64,000 nt of DNA. It comes from Alphaproteobacteria bacterium (lineage in GTDB: Bacteria > Pseudomonadota > Alphaproteobacteria > Rhizobiales > OSC116). The notes under the pieces were generated by a model that saw nothing but the letters and a program-made list of their open reading frames with translations, was not told the DNA's origin and did not search any database. The stretch covers positions 99,188 to 163,187 of the forward strand of contig NVQL02000053.1 in NCBI GenBank assembly GCA_002400495.2, in the 5' to 3' direction. This document shows positions 1 to 9,470 of this stretch, piece after piece. How positions within the stretch are numbered: position 1 is the first letter of the stretch; every line of letters starts with the position of its first letter. The position numbers and the translations under genes were made by a program.

Positions 1-1
1 T

Positions 2-703
2 GCCGAGCACAATCTAGATCTAAGTAAAACACCCGTGCCAAACGGCTGGGCACACAGCCACTTTGTACCATTCGATTATGGCTATTTCAGCTTCATCTAT
101 AACAGCGAAGTGGTAAAAACCCCGCCCAAATCAATGCAGGAATTAATCAATGCACCAGATGATTTAAAAATCGTCATTCAAGACCCTCGCACCTCAACCC
201 CAGGGCTAGGTTTATTGCTTTGGATGAAGGAAATCTACGGCGATAAAGCCGCTGACATGTGGAAGCAACTCGCACCAAAAATCGTCACTGTCACCAAAGG
301 CTGGTCAGAATCTTATTACACCATTTTCCAAGAAGGCGAAGCCGACATGGTGCTGTCCTACACCACCTCCCCCGCCTATCACATCACCGTCGAAAAAGAC
401 CAAAAATATAAAGGCGCCAATTTTACTGAAGGCCATTACATGCAAATCGAAGTGGCAGCAAAATTAAAAGCCACCAAACAACCAGAACTAGCCGATATGT
501 TCCTAAAATATATAGGCTCTGACGAGTTCCAAAGTTTTATCCCGCAAGGCCAATGGATGTACCGTTTGGGCGGCAGCCAAGACGGCGTGCCAGCCAGCTA
601 TGACAGCTTGGTAAAGCCAGAAAAAGTTCTACTCATCGACCCAACCACAGTCGAAGCCAACCGCAAAGCTTGGATTTCAGAATGGCAAAATGCCCTTAAA
701 TAA
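2..703 (+). CDS. thiB: Thiamine ABC transporter substrate-binding protein (5' truncated by window)
   Basis: The reading frame is open to the left edge of the window, so only about 233 C-terminal codons are visible of a family that is usually about 330 residues long. The product is a periplasmic solute-binding protein resembling ThiB, which delivers thiamine and its phosphates to the ThiPQ importer. The visible part carries the ThiB-like stretch FDYGYFSFIYN, the PRTSTPGLG phosphate-binding-type segment and a C-terminal GQWMYR region. A hairpin terminator follows the stop within 12 bases, so no thiP or thiQ gene follows it in the same transcript here. It could be another iron/thiamine-type binding protein, but ThiB is the best match. 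Confidence 0.85.
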   Translation, partial: AEHNLDLSKTPVPNGWAHSHFVPFDYGYFSFIYNSEVVKTPPKSMQELINAPDDLKIVIQDPRTSTPGLGLLLWMKEIYGDKAADMWKQLAPKIVTVTKGWSESYYTIFQEGEADMVLSYTTSPAYHITVEKDQKYKGANFTEGHYMQIEVAAKLKATKQPELADMFLKYIGSDEFQSFIPQGQWMYRLGGSQDGVPASYDSLVKPEKVLLIDPTTVEANRKAWISEWQNALK

Positions 704-714
704 TCACAAAACAC

Positions 715-748
715 GGCTTGCGAACACTCATTCGCGAGCCATTTTTTT
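715..748 (+). terminator. Rho-independent terminator after thiB
   Basis: A 10-bp stem (715-724 with 731-740, one G-U pair) with a six-base loop is followed by a run of seven T. It ends the thiB transcript. The stop codon of the convergent regulator gene (728-730) lies in the loop. Confidence 0.85.
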
Positions 749-1708
749 ACGCCAATTATAAGGCGTATCGTCAAAATGCTCATGCCACAAACGCCGCAGT
801 GAGCGCGTGGTGCCAATGCCACTTTCAAACGCCACATCTTCCAAACTCTTGTCTTTATTCTGCATCAACCGCTTGGCATAACTCAACCGAATATTCTGAA
901 TATATTTAGCCAAGCTAGTCTGAGTAATTTCCGAAAACTTACGCACCAAATGCCGTGCCGACATGCCAATCTCCGCCGCAATAATCTCCGCTGTCCAGTT
1001 ATTCTGTGGGTCATGACAAATCAAATCCTGCGCCTTATGCAGCTTGTCATCAACATGATTACGATGCGCCAAATAGGGGCTCAACTGCACATCACTCCCT
1101 TGCCGCCGATGGTAAACCACCATCTCCCGCGCAATCCTAAACGCCAACTCAGCCCCCCAAGTCAGCTCAACAAAATACAGCGCCGCATCAATCCCCGTAG
1201 TGATACCCGCACTGGTCAGAATATTACCGTCATGCACAAATATCTGATTGGCACAGGTTTTGGCCGAGGGGCTATAACGCGCCAAATCATCCAACCGCGA
1301 GTAAAATGTCGTGCAATATTTCCCCTTTAGCAAGCCAGCTTTCGCCAACAATAAAGCCCCAATACAAACCGAAATAATCCGCTGATCCTTATGTGTTTTA
1401 TCCCGCAACCATTCAATGATTTCATCACTCATCGGCGCGGCCATCGCCACCTCAGTATTATGCGCCCCATAAACCATCACAATGTCATTTTCACCAATCT
1501 CATCAGGCATCGGCTCAATACCCTCAATCCGCGGGCCATAACCCAGTGGTGGTATCAGCGGCAAACTAGCGCACGGCGAAATAAAATGAAACTCAATATC
1601 AATGCCAAATTGTCTTGCAAATAAAAACGGGCTGATAGGCCCCGCAAAATCCAGCAGAAACATATCAGCACCCAATATACAATATATATGTGTCACCTTA
1701 CTTGGCAT
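728..1708 (-). CDS. GlxA-family transcriptional regulator (DJ-1/PfpI domain plus AraC HTH)
   Basis: A two-domain regulator of about 326 residues. Residues roughly 1-190 form a DJ-1/PfpI-like amidotransferase domain with the elbow ISVCIGALLL. Residues about 215-320 form an AraC-type double helix-turn-helix (EIIAAEIGMSARHLVRKF, then ESGIGTTRSLRRLW). I place the start at the ATG at 1708, which overlaps the end of the upstream hydrolase gene by 11 bases. A longer open frame to 1765 runs inside that gene and is unlikely to be translated. Members of this family often control amino-acid or quaternary-amine catabolism. The overlap with a cysteine hydrolase suggests the two are co-transcribed and share a physiological role, but the ligand is unknown. 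Confidence 0.85.
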   Translation of the reverse strand: MPSKVTHIYCILGADMFLLDFAGPISPFLFARQFGIDIEFHFISPCASLPLIPPLGYGPRIEGIEPMPDEIGENDIVMVYGAHNTEVAMAAPMSDEIIEWLRDKTHKDQRIISVCIGALLLAKAGLLKGKYCTTFYSRLDDLARYSPSAKTCANQIFVHDGNILTSAGITTGIDAALYFVELTWGAELAFRIAREMVVYHRRQGSDVQLSPYLAHRNHVDDKLHKAQDLICHDPQNNWTAEIIAAEIGMSARHLVRKFSEITQTSLAKYIQNIRLSYAKRLMQNKDKSLEDVAFESGIGTTRSLRRLWHEHFDDTPYNWRKKMARE

Positions 1709-2261
1709 ATTTTTCCAATAAGCTCTCAACGGTATGAATGTCTGCAAAACGCCCCTGCAATACAAGTTCAGTTTTTAATTTTATGTCACTGGCAGGATAA
1801 GTTTCCCCACTAACTTGATGAGTCATCGGAAATGTAAGCGTCGCCTCGGTCACATAATCAACATGAAACCCAAAATCAGACGCAACCCTCGTGGTGGTTT
1901 CGCAACATTGCTCAGTCCGAATGCCCGATATAATGACATTTCGGACATTATGCGCCTGTAACCATTCATGCAACCCACTGTCAGTCAAAGCATTATGTAT
2001 TTGCTTTTCAAACAAGCCATCAAGGTCAGTTGGCATAAAATCCATCGGCACATTATGACCACTCTGTTTACCCCAAGTATCTGAACTTGGTTCCACATGA
2101 ATAATTTGCAAAGTGGGAATGCCCAACGCCTTCAACCCAGTTAATAAGGTCAACTCATTGCTTTTAAATTCTTCAAACCCATATTCCACCCAATATGGCG
2201 CATGAAAAAAATTATTCTGAATGTCGATGGCTAAATGTACAGTTTCAATAGTTTTAGTCAT
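1698..2261 (-). CDS. Cysteine hydrolase, isochorismatase family
   Basis: A 187-residue single-domain protein of the isochorismatase-like fold. The Asp of the catalytic triad sits in HLAIDIQNNFF near the N-terminus and the nucleophilic Cys in RTEQCCETTTR around residue 117. Members hydrolyse amides or vinyl ethers (nicotinamidase, carbamoylsarcosine amidase, isochorismatase). The substrate cannot be told from sequence. It starts at the ATG at 2261 behind a purine-rich stretch and overlaps the downstream GlxA-type regulator by 11 bases, which implies translational coupling. The 181-base region on its upstream side is shared with the divergent hydroxyproline genes. Confidence 0.85.
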   Translation of the reverse strand: MTKTIETVHLAIDIQNNFFHAPYWVEYGFEEFKSNELTLLTGLKALGIPTLQIIHVEPSSDTWGKQSGHNVPMDFMPTDLDGLFEKQIHNALTDSGLHEWLQAHNVRNVIISGIRTEQCCETTTRVASDFGFHVDYVTEATLTFPMTHQVSGETYPASDIKLKTELVLQGRFADIHTVESLLEKYAK

Positions 2262-2442
2262 TTTTTCTCCTTAAGTTATAAGGCAAATCTAGACTATAGG
2301 CAAAAACAATAAAATACAAGAGCAAGCCATCAATCGGACATTTTACGCCAAGTCATTACACCAATATTAACGTATAAATTATTTTCATTCGTCAATATTT
2401 GGGAAATGATATAGGCTCAATAAAAAACACAAGGGTAAAAAA

Positions 2443-3348
2443 ATGAGTGAAATTTTTGGCGTATATCCAGCAGCCACCACACAATTTAATGATGACAGCA
2501 GCCTCAACCTAGAAGCCACCCAAAACACCTTTGACAATCTCATCAAAGATGGCGTGCATGGCCTGATCATCATGGGCACATGTGGCGAAAATAACTCATT
2601 GCATAAAGACGAAAAATTGCAAATCCTCGCCGCCGCCAAAGAGGTTGTCGCAGGCCGCGTGCCTGTATATTCTGGCGTGTCAGAATTCACCACCAAATCA
2701 GCCATAGAATTCGCCCAAAACGCCGAAAAAATCGGTCTAGATGGCCTGATGGTGCTACCCGCCATGTCCTATAAAGCCTCCAAACGCGAGGTCATCACCC
2801 ATTATAAAAGCGTCGCCAACAGCACCGCTTTACCCATTATGATTTACAACAACCCCATCAGCTATGGCATTGACGTCACCATCGATATGCTCAAAGAACT
2901 AGCCAGCGTTAAAAACATCACCGCCATCAAAGAAAGTACCGAAGACACCAGACGCATCACCGATCTTTACAATCAATTCGATGATAGATTCACCATTTTC
3001 TGCGGCGTAGATGACATTGCGTTAGAGAGCATAATGCTCGGCACCAAAGGTTGGATTTCAGGCCTCACCTCAGCCTTCCCAGCCGAGTCAGTCGCCATAT
3101 GGGATTTAGCCCAGCAAGGCCGCTATAAAGAAGCCATGGAAATCTACCGCTGGTTCATGCCGCTCCTGCATCTCGACACCATCCCAACTTTGGTGCAATG
3201 CATTAAATTATGCGAACAAATCTGCGGCAGAGGCAGCGAAATGGTACGCGCCCCACGCCTTAAACTCGAAGGCGCAGAACGCCAACATGTAATTGATGTA
3301 ACCGAAACCGCTCTAAAAACTCGCCCCGATCTTTCTAAATACAAATAG
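2443..3348 (+). CDS. DapA-family deaminase, probable 1-pyrroline-4-hydroxy-2-carboxylate deaminase
   Basis: A 301-residue class I aldolase-fold protein of the dihydrodipicolinate synthase superfamily. The Schiff-base lysine is in ITAIKEST (about residue 163) and the conserved tyrosine in MIYNNP. DapA-like proteins have several substrates. The tight coupling to a 4-hydroxyproline epimerase (14 bases downstream) argues for the deaminase that converts 1-pyrroline-4-hydroxy-2-carboxylate to 2-oxoglutarate semialdehyde in trans-4-hydroxy-L-proline degradation. This is family knowledge plus context, not a residue-level proof. The D-hydroxyproline dehydrogenase and the semialdehyde dehydrogenase of the pathway are not in this window. 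Confidence 0.75.
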   Translation: MSEIFGVYPAATTQFNDDSSLNLEATQNTFDNLIKDGVHGLIIMGTCGENNSLHKDEKLQILAAAKEVVAGRVPVYSGVSEFTTKSAIEFAQNAEKIGLDGLMVLPAMSYKASKREVITHYKSVANSTALPIMIYNNPISYGIDVTIDMLKELASVKNITAIKESTEDTRRITDLYNQFDDRFTIFCGVDDIALESIMLGTKGWISGLTSAFPAESVAIWDLAQQGRYKEAMEIYRWFMPLLHLDTIPTLVQCIKLCEQICGRGSEMVRAPRLKLEGAERQHVIDVTETALKTRPDLSKYK

Positions 3349-3362
3349 GGGAAAAAAGAAAA

Positions 3363-4382
3363 ATGACCCGCCACATCTTCCATTGTATTGATGCCCACAC
3401 CTGCGGCAACCCCGTGCGTCTCGTCACCCACGGTGGGCCAGATTTACACGGCGATACAATGGCCGAAAAACGCCAAGATTTTCTCAAAAATCACGACTGG
3501 ATCAGAACAGGCCTCATGTTCGAACCCCGCGGCCACGACATGATGTCAGGCTCAATCCTCTACCCCTCAAACCACCCCGATGCTGATATTGGCGTGCTCT
3601 ATATCGAGACCAGCGGCTGTCTACCCATGTGCGGCCACGGCACCATCGGCACCATCACGGCAGGCATAGAATATAATTTCATTTCGCCGAAGAAACGAAT
3701 TGACAAAAACGGCATTGGCACCCTCACCATCGAAACCCCAGCTGGCCTAGTTAAAATCACCTATCAACAAACAAACGACAAGGTCGAATGGGTACGCCTA
3801 TATAATGTCGCCTCATATTTAGCCCATCAAAACATCAGCATAGACTGCCCTGAACTCGGCACCCTAACTTTCGACATCAGCTATGGCGGTAATTTCTACG
3901 CCATCCTCGACAAACAAAAAAACTATCAAGGCCTAGATGATTTAGGCACAAGCAAGATATTACATTTCTCACCCATAATCCGCAATCTACTCAACCAAAA
4001 ACTCAAAGTCACCCACCCCGAAGATTCAAATATCAACGGCATATCCCATATATTATGGACAGGTGATGTGCTGAATAAAAATAGCGCCGCCCGCAATGCC
4101 GTATTCTATGGAGATCACGCCATCGACCGCTCCCCCTGCGGCACAGGCACGTCCGCCCGCATGGCGCAATGGGCAGCCACAGGCAAATTAAAACTAGGGC
4201 AAAAATTCATTCACGAAAGCATCATTGGCAGCGAATTCATCGGCTGTTATGAAGCGGATGCAAAAGTTGGCAAACACCAAGCCATCATCCCCTCAGTACA
4301 AGGATGGGCAAAAATCACTGGCAAAAATGAAATCTATATTGACGATGACGACCCTTACAGGCACGGCTTTCAACTCGCCTAA
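3363..4382 (+). CDS. 4-hydroxyproline 2-epimerase (proline racemase family)
   Basis: A 339-residue proline-racemase-fold enzyme. Both catalytic cysteines are present: Cys90 in MCGHGTIG and a Cys at about residue 259 in DRSPCGTGTSA. Having both marks an epimerase rather than the trans-3-hydroxyproline dehydratase, in which the first is replaced by Ser or Thr. It would interconvert trans-4-hydroxy-L-proline and cis-4-hydroxy-D-proline, the entry step to the pathway served by the upstream deaminase gene. Start ATG at 3363 is preceded by GGGGAAAAAAG. The stop overlaps the convergent yciB gene by a few bases. Confidence 0.88.
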   Translation: MTRHIFHCIDAHTCGNPVRLVTHGGPDLHGDTMAEKRQDFLKNHDWIRTGLMFEPRGHDMMSGSILYPSNHPDADIGVLYIETSGCLPMCGHGTIGTITAGIEYNFISPKKRIDKNGIGTLTIETPAGLVKITYQQTNDKVEWVRLYNVASYLAHQNISIDCPELGTLTFDISYGGNFYAILDKQKNYQGLDDLGTSKILHFSPIIRNLLNQKLKVTHPEDSNINGISHILWTGDVLNKNSAARNAVFYGDHAIDRSPCGTGTSARMAQWAATGKLKLGQKFIHESIIGSEFIGCYEADAKVGKHQAIIPSVQGWAKITGKNEIYIDDDDPYRHGFQLA

Positions 4383-4987
4383 TCTCCAAGTTTTTTCGGC
4401 TCATCTTCATCTTCAATCAAATGTTTATTGATAAACGCCATACTGCCCATAGAAAAAACAATGGTCAACGGCATAATACCAAACACCTTAAAATCAACCC
4501 ATGCATCAGTGCTAAAGTTACGCCAGACAATTTCGTTAACGACAGCCAAGCAGAAGAAAAACACACCCCACATAATGGTCAACTTGCGCCACCCTGCATC
4601 GTCCAATTTTAAAAATGGCCCCATTACATAAGTGATCAAATTTTTACCAAACAACAGCCCACCCAACAAAATACCACCAAACAGACAATTCACAATGGTC
4701 GGCTTTAATTTAATAAATAAATCATCATGCAAATAAAGCGTCAGCCCACCAAAAATCAGCACCACAAACAGGGTGATAATCGGCATCACCGCAATTTTAC
4801 GATCCATAATCCACCGCACGGTCAACGAGAAAATCAACGTCACCATAAATGCGCCCGTGGCATAGTAAATATTCTCAGATTTTTCGATATCGAAAAACTG
4901 ATCCGCACGGCTATTGCCAACAAAAAACACCGCCAACGGAAATACTTCTAATAAAAACCCAAATATTTTTTTATTCTTTTCGTTCAT
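4379..4987 (-). CDS. yciB: Inner-membrane septation protein A (YciB/IspZ family)
   Basis: A 202-residue polytopic membrane protein with five or six hydrophobic segments. It has the family signatures FPLAVFF near the N-terminus, FGKNLITYVMGP with LDDAGWRKLT in the middle, and NEIVWRNFSTDAWVDFKVFG toward the C-terminus. In other bacteria YciB links envelope synthesis to cell division and helps maintain envelope integrity. It is the last gene of the dapF-mtaB-ftsY block, seven bases after ftsY, and its 3' end overlaps that of the convergent epimerase gene. Confidence 0.9.
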   Translation of the reverse strand: MNEKNKKIFGFLLEVFPLAVFFVGNSRADQFFDIEKSENIYYATGAFMVTLIFSLTVRWIMDRKIAVMPIITLFVVLIFGGLTLYLHDDLFIKLKPTIVNCLFGGILLGGLLFGKNLITYVMGPFLKLDDAGWRKLTIMWGVFFFCLAVVNEIVWRNFSTDAWVDFKVFGIMPLTIVFSMGSMAFINKHLIEDEDEPKKLGD

Positions 4988-4994
4988 TTTTTTC

Positions 4995-6080
4995 TCACTG
5001 TAAATTAATCTGTGTTAGTGCATTGGCAAATTCAGCCGCATCAAATGGCTCTAAATCATCAATAGTTTCGCCGACCCCAATATAATGCACAGGCAGGCCA
5101 AATCTAGCCGCAATCGCCACCAATATACCACCTTTGGCCGTGCCATCTAATTTGGTCATCACCAAGCCAGTGATATCAACTTTCTCAGCAAATATCTGCG
5201 CTTGGTTCACCGCATTTTGCCCCGTGGTTGCATCCAATACCAACAAAGATGCATGCGGCGCCGTTGCGTCTTGCTTGCGGATCACCCGCACTATTTTCTC
5301 CAGCTCATCCATCAACTCAGTGCGATTCTGCAATCGCCCCGCCGTATCAATCAGCAATATATCTATATTCTGCTCACGTGCCTTAGCAATCGCCTCAAAT
5401 GCCAAACTGGCGGCATCACTGCCTGCAGGCGCAGTCACCACAGGCACACCAGCCCGATCACCCCATATAGCCAACTGCTCAACCGCCGCCGCACGAAACG
5501 TATCGCCCGCCGCCAACATCACTTTTTTGCCTTCGGCTTGAAATTTCTGCGCCATCTTGCCAATGGTGGTGGTTTTACCCGCACCATTCACCCCTGTCAT
5601 CAAAATAATATAAGGTTTTATACTGGCATCAATCACCAAAGGCTTGGCCACAGGTTCTAAAATTTCGGTAATTTCTTTGTTCAGCAACTGCCGAATTTCT
5701 TCAGGCTCAATTTCTTTATCATACGAAGTTTTTGCCAAGCCTTCACATATTTTTATCGCCGTCTCTGTACCCAAATCAGCTTGAATGAGAATGTCCTCAA
5801 GCTCTTCCAACGTCTCATCATCAAGCTTACGTTTGGTGAAAATACTACCAATGCCCGAAACCAGATTATTATTACTTTTCGACAGGCCTTGCGTGAGGCG
5901 TTTAAACCAAGATTTTTTTGCCTCTGCCTTAACTTCAACCTCTGGCTCAACAAGTATTTCCTCAACAACAGGCTCGACAATCTCTTCAACGATCGGCTCG
6001 GCGACTTCCTCAACCAGCTCTTCAACCGCCTCAACAACCTCATCGGTTTTTTTCTTTTTGCCGAATAGTTTCTTAAACAT
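4995..6080 (-). CDS. ftsY: Signal recognition particle receptor FtsY
   Basis: A 361-residue SRP-type GTPase that docks ribosome-SRP complexes at the inner membrane. Residues about 1-50 are a Lys-rich start followed by a Glu/Val-rich acidic A domain, and the rest is the N and G domains. The GTPase motifs are visible: GVNGAGKTTT (G1), GDTFRAAA, DTAGRLQN (G3) and TKLDGTAKGG. It sits ten bases after mtaB and directly ahead of yciB in one apparent operon. Confidence 0.96.
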   Translation of the reverse strand: MFKKLFGKKKKTDEVVEAVEELVEEVAEPIVEEIVEPVVEEILVEPEVEVKAEAKKSWFKRLTQGLSKSNNNLVSGIGSIFTKRKLDDETLEELEDILIQADLGTETAIKICEGLAKTSYDKEIEPEEIRQLLNKEITEILEPVAKPLVIDASIKPYIILMTGVNGAGKTTTIGKMAQKFQAEGKKVMLAAGDTFRAAAVEQLAIWGDRAGVPVVTAPAGSDAASLAFEAIAKAREQNIDILLIDTAGRLQNRTELMDELEKIVRVIRKQDATAPHASLLVLDATTGQNAVNQAQIFAEKVDITGLVMTKLDGTAKGGILVAIAARFGLPVHYIGVGETIDDLEPFDAAEFANALTQINLQ

Positions 6081-6090
6081 TTAAATTCCG

Positions 6091-7371
6091 TTATTTACAC
6101 GCCGTTGCCAGCAATTCATTGCCAGCTTTACCCACAATCTTCGCCTTCACAATATGGCCTGCTTGTTGGTCATTATCAAGTGTAACAGGCGTAAAATACT
6201 CTGTACGGCCTTTATTATCTTTTTCAACCAAAATATGCCGAATTTCACCCTTTTCGGCCACTAAATGCCGCTCCAATACGGCACTACCCTTTTGCCGCAA
6301 CCGCTCAGCCCGTTGCTTAACCAACTTGCCATCCATTTGCGGCATCCGCGCCGCTGGCGTGCCTTTTCGTGCCGAAAACGGAAATACATGCAAATTGGTC
6401 AACCCACATGCATCCACCAAACTCAATGAATTCTCAAACATCTCATCCGTCTCAGTTGGAAAACCCGCAATGATATCTGCACCCAAAACCACGTCTGGCC
6501 TAATCTTGCGCACATCTTCACAAAACCGTATCGCATCATCACGCAAATGCCGCCGCTTCATGCGCTTTAAAATCATGTCATCACCATGCTGCAAGCTCAA
6601 ATGCAAACTCGGCATCAACCGCAAATCACTCATCGCATCCATCAATTCAGCATCCGCCTCAACACTATCGATAGAAGAAATCCGCAATCTCGGCAAATCA
6701 GGCACCATTTTCAAAATACGCTGCACCAAATTGCCCAACGGTGGCTTACCGGGCAAATCACCGCCATATGACGTAATATCAACCCCCGTTAAAACCACCT
6801 CTTTATAACCATTGCCAACCAAAATTTTAATCTGATTAACCACCTCACCCGCTGGCACACTACGGCTCACACCGCGACCAAACGGTATAATGCAGAATGT
6901 ACATCTATGATCACAGCCATTTTGCACCTGCACAAAAGCGCGCGTATGCTCACTCATGCCTTGAATCAAATGCCCAGCAGTTTCCTTCACGCTCATAATG
7001 TCATTAACTTTAAGCCGCTCTTCTTTGCTGATACCAAAATCCAAACCCATAAAACTTTTGGCATGCATTTTCTCATCATTGCCCAGCAGCATATCCACCT
7101 CAGGCATTGCCGCATAAGTTTCAGTTTCAATCTGCGCCCCGCAACCCGTCACAATAATTCGAGCGTCTGGGTTATCACGCCGCGCCTTACGAATGGCCTG
7201 CCGCGCTTGCCGACTAGCCTCATTGGTCACCGCACAAGTGTTAAATACAATGCTATTATCCATGCCCGAGCGGTCAAGATTATCTTTAATCACTTCGGAC
7301 TCATACGTATTCAGCCTACAGCCAAATGTCACCACTTGGTTTTCAATAAAATTCTTTTGATTTTGGCTCAT
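6091..7371 (-). CDS. mtaB: tRNA t6A37 methylthiotransferase MtaB
   Basis: A 426-residue radical-SAM enzyme that adds a methylthio group to threonylcarbamoyladenosine at position 37 of tRNA. The N-terminal domain binds an auxiliary cluster (VTFGCRLNTYES with further Cys at NTCAVT and GCGAQ). The radical-SAM domain has the CxxxCxxC motif in CDHRCTFCIIPFGRG. A C-terminal TRAM-like region is present. It starts with an ATGA overlap on the dapF stop codon, so the two are translationally coupled. The TFGCR form near the N-terminus separates MtaB from MiaB and RimO. Confidence 0.93.
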   Translation of the reverse strand: MSQNQKNFIENQVVTFGCRLNTYESEVIKDNLDRSGMDNSIVFNTCAVTNEASRQARQAIRKARRDNPDARIIVTGCGAQIETETYAAMPEVDMLLGNDEKMHAKSFMGLDFGISKEERLKVNDIMSVKETAGHLIQGMSEHTRAFVQVQNGCDHRCTFCIIPFGRGVSRSVPAGEVVNQIKILVGNGYKEVVLTGVDITSYGGDLPGKPPLGNLVQRILKMVPDLPRLRISSIDSVEADAELMDAMSDLRLMPSLHLSLQHGDDMILKRMKRRHLRDDAIRFCEDVRKIRPDVVLGADIIAGFPTETDEMFENSLSLVDACGLTNLHVFPFSARKGTPAARMPQMDGKLVKQRAERLRQKGSAVLERHLVAEKGEIRHILVEKDNKGRTEYFTPVTLDNDQQAGHIVKAKIVGKAGNELLATACK

Positions 7372-8291
7372 TCAGCCGCACCAATATCTTGCAGCAAAAA
7401 AATGTCAGCAGGCAAAACACCCTCATAATCCAACATCCAATCACCCGTCATCAATACGTTATTGGCTTTGGTCCATTCGATAAGCAACTCACCAGCAGGC
7501 AAAGAAATCGTCACCTTATTGCCAGTAAACCCCCGCCGATGCGCCGAAACTGCCGCCGCACAAGCCGCCGTACCGCAAGCCCGCGTCATGCCAACCCCGC
7601 GCTCCCAAGTGCGCAAAATAACTGTGTCATTCGCCAACACTTGCCCCACAGACACATTCACCCGTTCAGGAAACAGCGGATGGTTTTCAATCATCGGCCC
7701 AAATGTCTCAAGCCCATATTCATCAGGATGCTTTTCACCCCAAAAAGTCACATGCGGGTTGCCAATATTCATCACCGACGGCGTGTGCAAAACAGGTGCG
7801 CCCAATGGCCCAACCTCAAGCTCTATCCCCGCCGTGTCATGAAACTCCTCACTCAGCGGAATCTCATTCCACTTCAACCGCGCTTGGCCAATATTCACCG
7901 TCACCAGGCGTTGCTCATCCATATGCGTATTTTGGCTGCATAAGCCATCTTCAAACCGCGCAAATTTCTTGCCGTCATTGGTTTCAATGCTGCATTCATT
8001 TTTTCCTAACGCCTGCATAGTTAAAGCACCAATACACCGCGAGGCATTGCCGCAAGCATTCACTTGGCTGCCATCAGCATTATAAATGCGCATAAAAACA
8101 TCAGCAATTTCAGAGTTTTCAAGCACGATAAGCTGGTCATACCCGCGCCCCGTAACAGCATCAACTTGCTGTGCTGCAATGGCTTGCAAGGTCGCAACAG
8201 ACAGCTCGAAACGATGTTTACGGGCATCAAGCACCACAAAATCATTACCAAGCCCGTTCATTTTTAAAAATGGAATGTCTAACTGTTGCAT
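7368..8291 (-). CDS. dapF: Diaminopimelate epimerase
   Basis: This enzyme converts LL-diaminopimelate to meso-diaminopimelate for lysine and peptidoglycan synthesis. Both catalytic cysteines are visible, in NACGNASRC and TRACGTAAC, and the N-terminus carries KMNGLGNDFVVLD. I chose the ATG at 8291 (MQQLDIPFLKMNG), which is preceded by GGTGAAATT, over an upstream in-frame ATG at 8324. That gives 307 residues, slightly longer than the family norm of about 275-295. It is the first gene of the dapF-mtaB-ftsY-yciB block, and its last four bases overlap the mtaB start. Confidence 0.94.
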   Translation of the reverse strand: MQQLDIPFLKMNGLGNDFVVLDARKHRFELSVATLQAIAAQQVDAVTGRGYDQLIVLENSEIADVFMRIYNADGSQVNACGNASRCIGALTMQALGKNECSIETNDGKKFARFEDGLCSQNTHMDEQRLVTVNIGQARLKWNEIPLSEEFHDTAGIELEVGPLGAPVLHTPSVMNIGNPHVTFWGEKHPDEYGLETFGPMIENHPLFPERVNVSVGQVLANDTVILRTWERGVGMTRACGTAACAAAVSAHRRGFTGNKVTISLPAGELLIEWTKANNVLMTGDWMLDYEGVLPADIFLLQDIGAAE

Positions 8292-8466
8292 AATTTCACC
8301 ATTGTTTCGCCCATTATAGCGCAAAATACCTCAAATTTGAAGCTCTGTTATATAGCGACTTACCAGCCAAGAAAAGCCTTATTTATTGCCGTTCAAATTA
8401 TGCTTTAATCTTAAACCAATATTGTTTATATTAAAGGCTAGTTTGAATGAATGAGAAGCCATATAT

Positions 8467-9453
8467 ATGCGCGTGCAAATTGTTTCCGATGCTTGGCACC
8501 CACAAGTCAATGGTGTGGTGCGCACTGTCGAATATATCGTCGACGAATCCAAAAACCTCGGTCACGAGGTCGATTTAATCACCAGCGAGGGATTAAGGCT
8601 CTACGCTGTGCCAAAATATTCAGAAATTAAAGTCGCGCCATTTGTCAAAAAACATGTCGCCAACCGCATCAAAACATTTAACCCAGATTGTCTGCACATT
8701 GCCACCGAAGGCCCACTCGGCATCGCCGCACGCAAATATTGCGTTAACAACAACATTAAATTCACCACCTGTTACCATACCAATTACCCCGAATATTTTA
8801 AAGCCATGTTCCATTTCCCCGAATGGATCACCTACGCCTTACTGCGCAGTTTTCACAAACCCGCCAAAAGCACCTTGGCCACCACCAAGCGCATGGCCAA
8901 CGATTTACGCAGTCACGGCTTTGAAAATGTCGAAGTTTGGGGGCGCGGGGTCGATACTGAGCAATTCAAGCCCGAAGGCAAAAAAGCCGTCAAACTCGAT
9001 GGCCCCGTATTTTGTTATATTGGCCGTATATCAATCGAAAAAAACATCAAAGCCTTTTTGGATTTAGATTTACCTGGCAGCAAAATGATCGTTGGCGATG
9101 GCCCACAATTGGCCGAGCTAAAAAGCCTCTATAAAGACGTTTATTTTGCAGGCAGCCAACAAGGCGAAGATTTAGCCGCTCACTATCGCAGCGCCGATTG
9201 CTTTGTTTTCGCCAGCAAAACCGATACCTTTGGTTTGGTATTGTTAGAGGCCTTAGCTTGCGGCATACCCGTAGCAGCCTACCCCGTACGGGGCCCAATC
9301 GATGTATTACCAGGCTGCGAAGCCGCCATAATGGACGATGATTTACAAAAAGCGGCACTGGCTGCAGTTAAACTCAGCAAAACAAAGGCGCGCGAATTTG
9401 CGCTCAAACATAGCTGGCACGAATGTGTCAAACAATTCCTCACCTATTTTTAA
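8467..9453 (+). CDS. Glycosyltransferase, GT4 family
   Basis: A 328-residue retaining GT-B glycosyltransferase. The N-terminal acceptor domain has the loop SDAWHPQVNGVVRT. The C-terminal nucleotide-sugar domain has YIGRISIEKN and the E-x7-E-type signature in TDTFGLVLLEALACGIPVAAYP. It resembles the alpha-mannosyl/glucosyl transferases that decorate diacylglycerol or lipopolysaccharide in Alphaproteobacteria. The acceptor is not known here. It stands alone, divergent from dapF across a 175-base intergenic stretch, and is not part of the polysaccharide locus further downstream. Confidence 0.85.
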   Translation: MRVQIVSDAWHPQVNGVVRTVEYIVDESKNLGHEVDLITSEGLRLYAVPKYSEIKVAPFVKKHVANRIKTFNPDCLHIATEGPLGIAARKYCVNNNIKFTTCYHTNYPEYFKAMFHFPEWITYALLRSFHKPAKSTLATTKRMANDLRSHGFENVEVWGRGVDTEQFKPEGKKAVKLDGPVFCYIGRISIEKNIKAFLDLDLPGSKMIVGDGPQLAELKSLYKDVYFAGSQQGEDLAAHYRSADCFVFASKTDTFGLVLLEALACGIPVAAYPVRGPIDVLPGCEAAIMDDDLQKAALAAVKLSKTKAREFALKHSWHECVKQFLTYF

Positions 9454-9470
9454 CCGCAAATAATTCTTTT

